A stretch of 64,000 nt of DNA from Silene latifolia (taxonomy: Eukaryota; Streptophyta; Magnoliopsida; Caryophyllales; Caryophyllaceae): positions 22,988,469 to 23,052,468 of the forward strand of contig NC_133538.1 in the NCBI RefSeq assembly GCF_048544455.1, in the 5' to 3' direction. The position numbers and the translations under genes are program-made. The notes below the pieces were generated by a model, which did not search any database, was not told the origin of the DNA, and worked only from the letters and a program-made list of their open reading frames with translations. Shown one piece after another: positions 61,708 to 64,000 of the stretch (position 1 is the stretch's first letter; each line of letters begins with the position of its first letter).

Positions 61708-64000
61708 TGTGGACATGGCCCACCTGTGTATGCCCAGCCGATCTGTGGACAACGGTAGTGGTCTTTTTGAAAGCCACGCTCGGCGGCGTAAAGGTTCTTT
61801 CGACCGGATCGTTTTAGATCGGTCGGTTTCGTCTCGGTAAGGGTCTCGAAACGATTAGAGATGTTCGGAGTCGCCACCAAGCATTTGTGGGATGCCTGGA
61901 ACCCGTTCGAATTCCACTTTATACCTCGGTCAAATCGAAGCAAAAAGCAACGTTTTGACATTGGTACTAAAGATAAGGAAATCGTCCCTCTTTAGCATCC
62001 TATCTCTAGAATGACTCTCGTATGCCCTGGATAAGGTCGTCCACTATCCAAAGTTTCTGAGTAAGAGGTGAAGGTACGTATTGGGAAACCCTTTAATCAG
62101 ACACCCAATCCCGCCTGCGTTTAGCGGCCTCTACTGATCGATCTTGGTTGGTTGAATGCAAAAGTTGATAAAACGGTTTAAATACATGAATGCGCATCCA
62201 TTGATTTAAACCTAACATGTGAGCTTTCTAAGTCGGCTGATTTAATCCAAGTATCAAGTATAATATGTAGAGTTGGATTAAGATTGATTTGCATGTGAAA
62301 ACGGAAATTAAACATCCATTTACCATATTAGGTTTAGGGTGCATAACATGAACCATTTGTCTTAGTGAGGCATTTTGCAAATGTGGTTCGAATAGTCATC
62401 TGATCCGTCCTATATCCGGGTTAACCGGAGTCGGGATAGTCCTGGACTAATGCCGGAAGGGAACAGGCCCTGTACCAGACGGCTATAAGAGGCGCGAGTC
62501 AGTCGGCGGTGTAAGGGGCCTTCCTCTGGTTTTGAAAATAAGAAAGAAAAGGCCTGCATGAGGCGCGGGTTAGCCAACGGCTGTATGCCGTGTTCTGACT
62601 GTTTAGAAAACGTTATAAAACGTGTTGAAAATGGGTATTTGGACCCGGTTTGATTGTGAAAGGGTCGTTTAGACCGTATTTGTTGATTTGAAGAACTAGA
62701 CTCGAATAATCATCATTGTTTGATAATATTCGATGTCGGGTTCGATTTGACAAGCTTGACATGAATAGTTTTGAAAATGATTATGGACTAATTGTTTTAA
62801 GTCCATTTTGAATGTAATTAGTCGGTACTCATCATCGTACCCGGGTTAAAATCAGGCATGGTATATAGAACCAAGGATGATTTCGTGTTGGTGACTAATA
62901 TGCTTGTTTTGAAAATGTAAAGAAATGATGAAAGGCTTTAAAATACCTCCCAAATGTCATTAACCAAATATTATCACCGAAACACGAATTTAATCGTCCT
63001 GGTATGAAGAACCAAGGGTGAAAAATGCTTTATGGTTAAAATATGTAAAATGAAACAAAAAGGTTTCGAAAATACTTGAAATGGTAAAAACCAATTACAA
63101 ATATGAAAAATGGATTAAGGGAAATGACGAGAACAAACACTATTGATCTTTGGTCTGGGAACCCCATTTAGGCGCGAGCCAATAGGCGACCTAAGGGGCT
63201 TCTGCCTCAGACCAAAATTCAGTTTTGGCTCGTTTATTCCATGTTTTGGTTCATGTTATGCATGTTTTAGCATGTTAAAGTCATGAAACGAAAGAAAACA
63301 TAATAAAAGAGTATTTTTACACCCTCATACTTATATGTTTGGTTGTGGCGAGTGACCGACGTAAGTGTAACAACTTGTTTGATCGGAAAAAACTCGGTTT
63401 AAAACCGTTTTGGTAAGTAAAAGAGTGTTTTAAATGTTTAGTGATGGTGTAGTGGTCAAAGTGGTCGGACAAGTAGTTTAATGCACGATGACGGTACCAA
63501 ACAATGTGTAAGGCTCGTGTTTACGATCGGTAGGTCGTAAACACGCATCGGATTGTGACTTTAGAAGTCGAGTCGAGAATTTTAAGGGAGAAAAGAGGGG
63601 GCGGACACTCGCGTAAATCTCAAATGAGCGACATTTGAGGGGTATTTATAGGAGAATGAGTGGTTGTGTGAGTTTTGAGCGACGTGGCCACCTGGGCTGC
63701 TCAAAGAGGCGCGAGCCACGTCGCGGCACTTCGAGTTGTGTTGTCACTATCAGAACAAACACAATCATGATTTGTTCTATCCTAGGTTTTGTAGTCACAT
63801 GTTTGGTACTTGACCATTCATGAATCCGGGAAAACTTAGTATAGAAGGCTTGAGATATTTTATTTTTGTGGTTGACTCGGTTTGACTTGTTGTTGGAGTC
63901 GGAATTTTGAATTTTCGAGTCGGTTTTTGGCTCGATGTCGGTTTTGACTCTAGTTAGTGTCATCGTGACCCCGTTGTTGTGCATTAAACACTCCAGGTAT
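61708..64000 (-). repeat. TatF 5' LTR (2293 bp in view, incomplete)
   Basis: It aligns with the left LTR from TGTGGACATGG onward. The window ends at a point equivalent to 47001, so about 165 bp of the LTR lie outside. A minus-strand TATA box is at 63643-63651. This copy keeps the 313 bp (62396-62709) missing at the LINE-2 site. The first 690 bp also match 40255-40941 closely. Confidence 0.92.
63643..63651 (-). promoter_or_regulatory. TATA box in TatF 5' LTR
   Basis: CTATAAATA on the minus strand, about 1.9 kb before the LTR/leader boundary. This copy is placed to drive TatF expression. Confidence 0.6.

Larger units (their letters stand above)
40255..64000 (-). mobile_element. TatF, Ogre-like Tat-lineage retrotransposon (minus strand, 5' LTR runs off the window)
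   Basis: Direct LTRs lie at 40255-47166 (enlarged by LINE-2) and from 61708 to beyond 64000. On the minus strand the order is 5' LTR, PBS TGGCGACTCCGCTGGGGA, 1.4-kb leader, gag (60250), protease, RT-RNase H-RNase H-integrase (57264-53392), an opposite-strand gene (51154-52611), repeats, PPT and 3' LTR. The PBS of tRNA-Arg type and the second RNase H agree with Ogre/Tat elements. No extra ORF upstream of gag is seen, unlike classic Ogre. Confidence 0.92.

Overview
This window is plant nuclear heterochromatin-type DNA made almost entirely of nested transposable elements. I see no host protein gene, tRNA, rRNA or CRISPR array. The elements (Ty3/gypsy Tat and Athila lineages, a Ty1/copia element, two L1-type LINEs, a hAT and a CACTA fragment) point to an angiosperm, most likely a eudicot. 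Caryophyllales/Caryophyllaceae is only a weak guess from memory, based on Athila LTRs full of the ACTCGATCGAGT palindrome.

Layout from left to right. TatA, 1-4674: the 3' end of a Tat-lineage element, with the integrase C-terminus, an antisense spliced gene carrying its own TATA box, a PPT and a 3' LTR. TatB, from 4684 rightward: a second, related Tat element whose 5' LTR holds a CACTA fragment. Its gag, PR, RT, RNase H and integrase run from 6102 to 37229 but are split by AthC (9749-30733) and LINE-1 (31057-35843). Its 3' end is cut by AthE at 38175 and lies outside the window. AthC is an Athila-type element with two LTRs and a 5-bp TSD (GGCAT). It keeps gag, protease and a 3' ATHILA ORF-1-like gene but has no RT, RNase H or integrase. 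Inside AthC sit CopD (13527-22366, a copia element coding only for gag, TSD ATCGG) and a hAT element (24039-25234, 8-bp TSD ATCCCCAC). AthE (38175-40254 in view) is another Athila-type element with a shortened gag. It is interrupted by TatF (40255 to beyond 64000, minus strand), an Ogre-like Tat element with an intact 1290-aa pol, a decayed gag-pro and an intact 485-aa antisense gene that has its own TATA box. TatF's left LTR contains LINE-2 (40942-45727).

Insertion order follows from who interrupts whom: TatB is older than AthC, which is older than CopD and the hAT. TatB is also older than LINE-1. TatB is older than AthE, AthE than TatF, and TatF than LINE-2. Most coding regions carry stops or frameshifts. 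The intact frames are CopD gag, TatF pol, the TatF antisense gene and LINE-2 ORF1.

The strongest candidates for something under-described are four. First, antisense accessory genes with their own core promoters lie between pol and the 3' LTR of two distinct Tat elements. Second, CGATCG palindromes are clustered in the LTRs, gag linker and spacer of the Athila elements. Third, a gag-only copia element has a repeated leader motif. Fourth, an identically placed 8-nt ORF1/ORF2 overlap occurs in both LINEs. Coordinates and motifs were read directly. Family names rest on recognised motifs without database searches, and LTR similarity was judged by eye.
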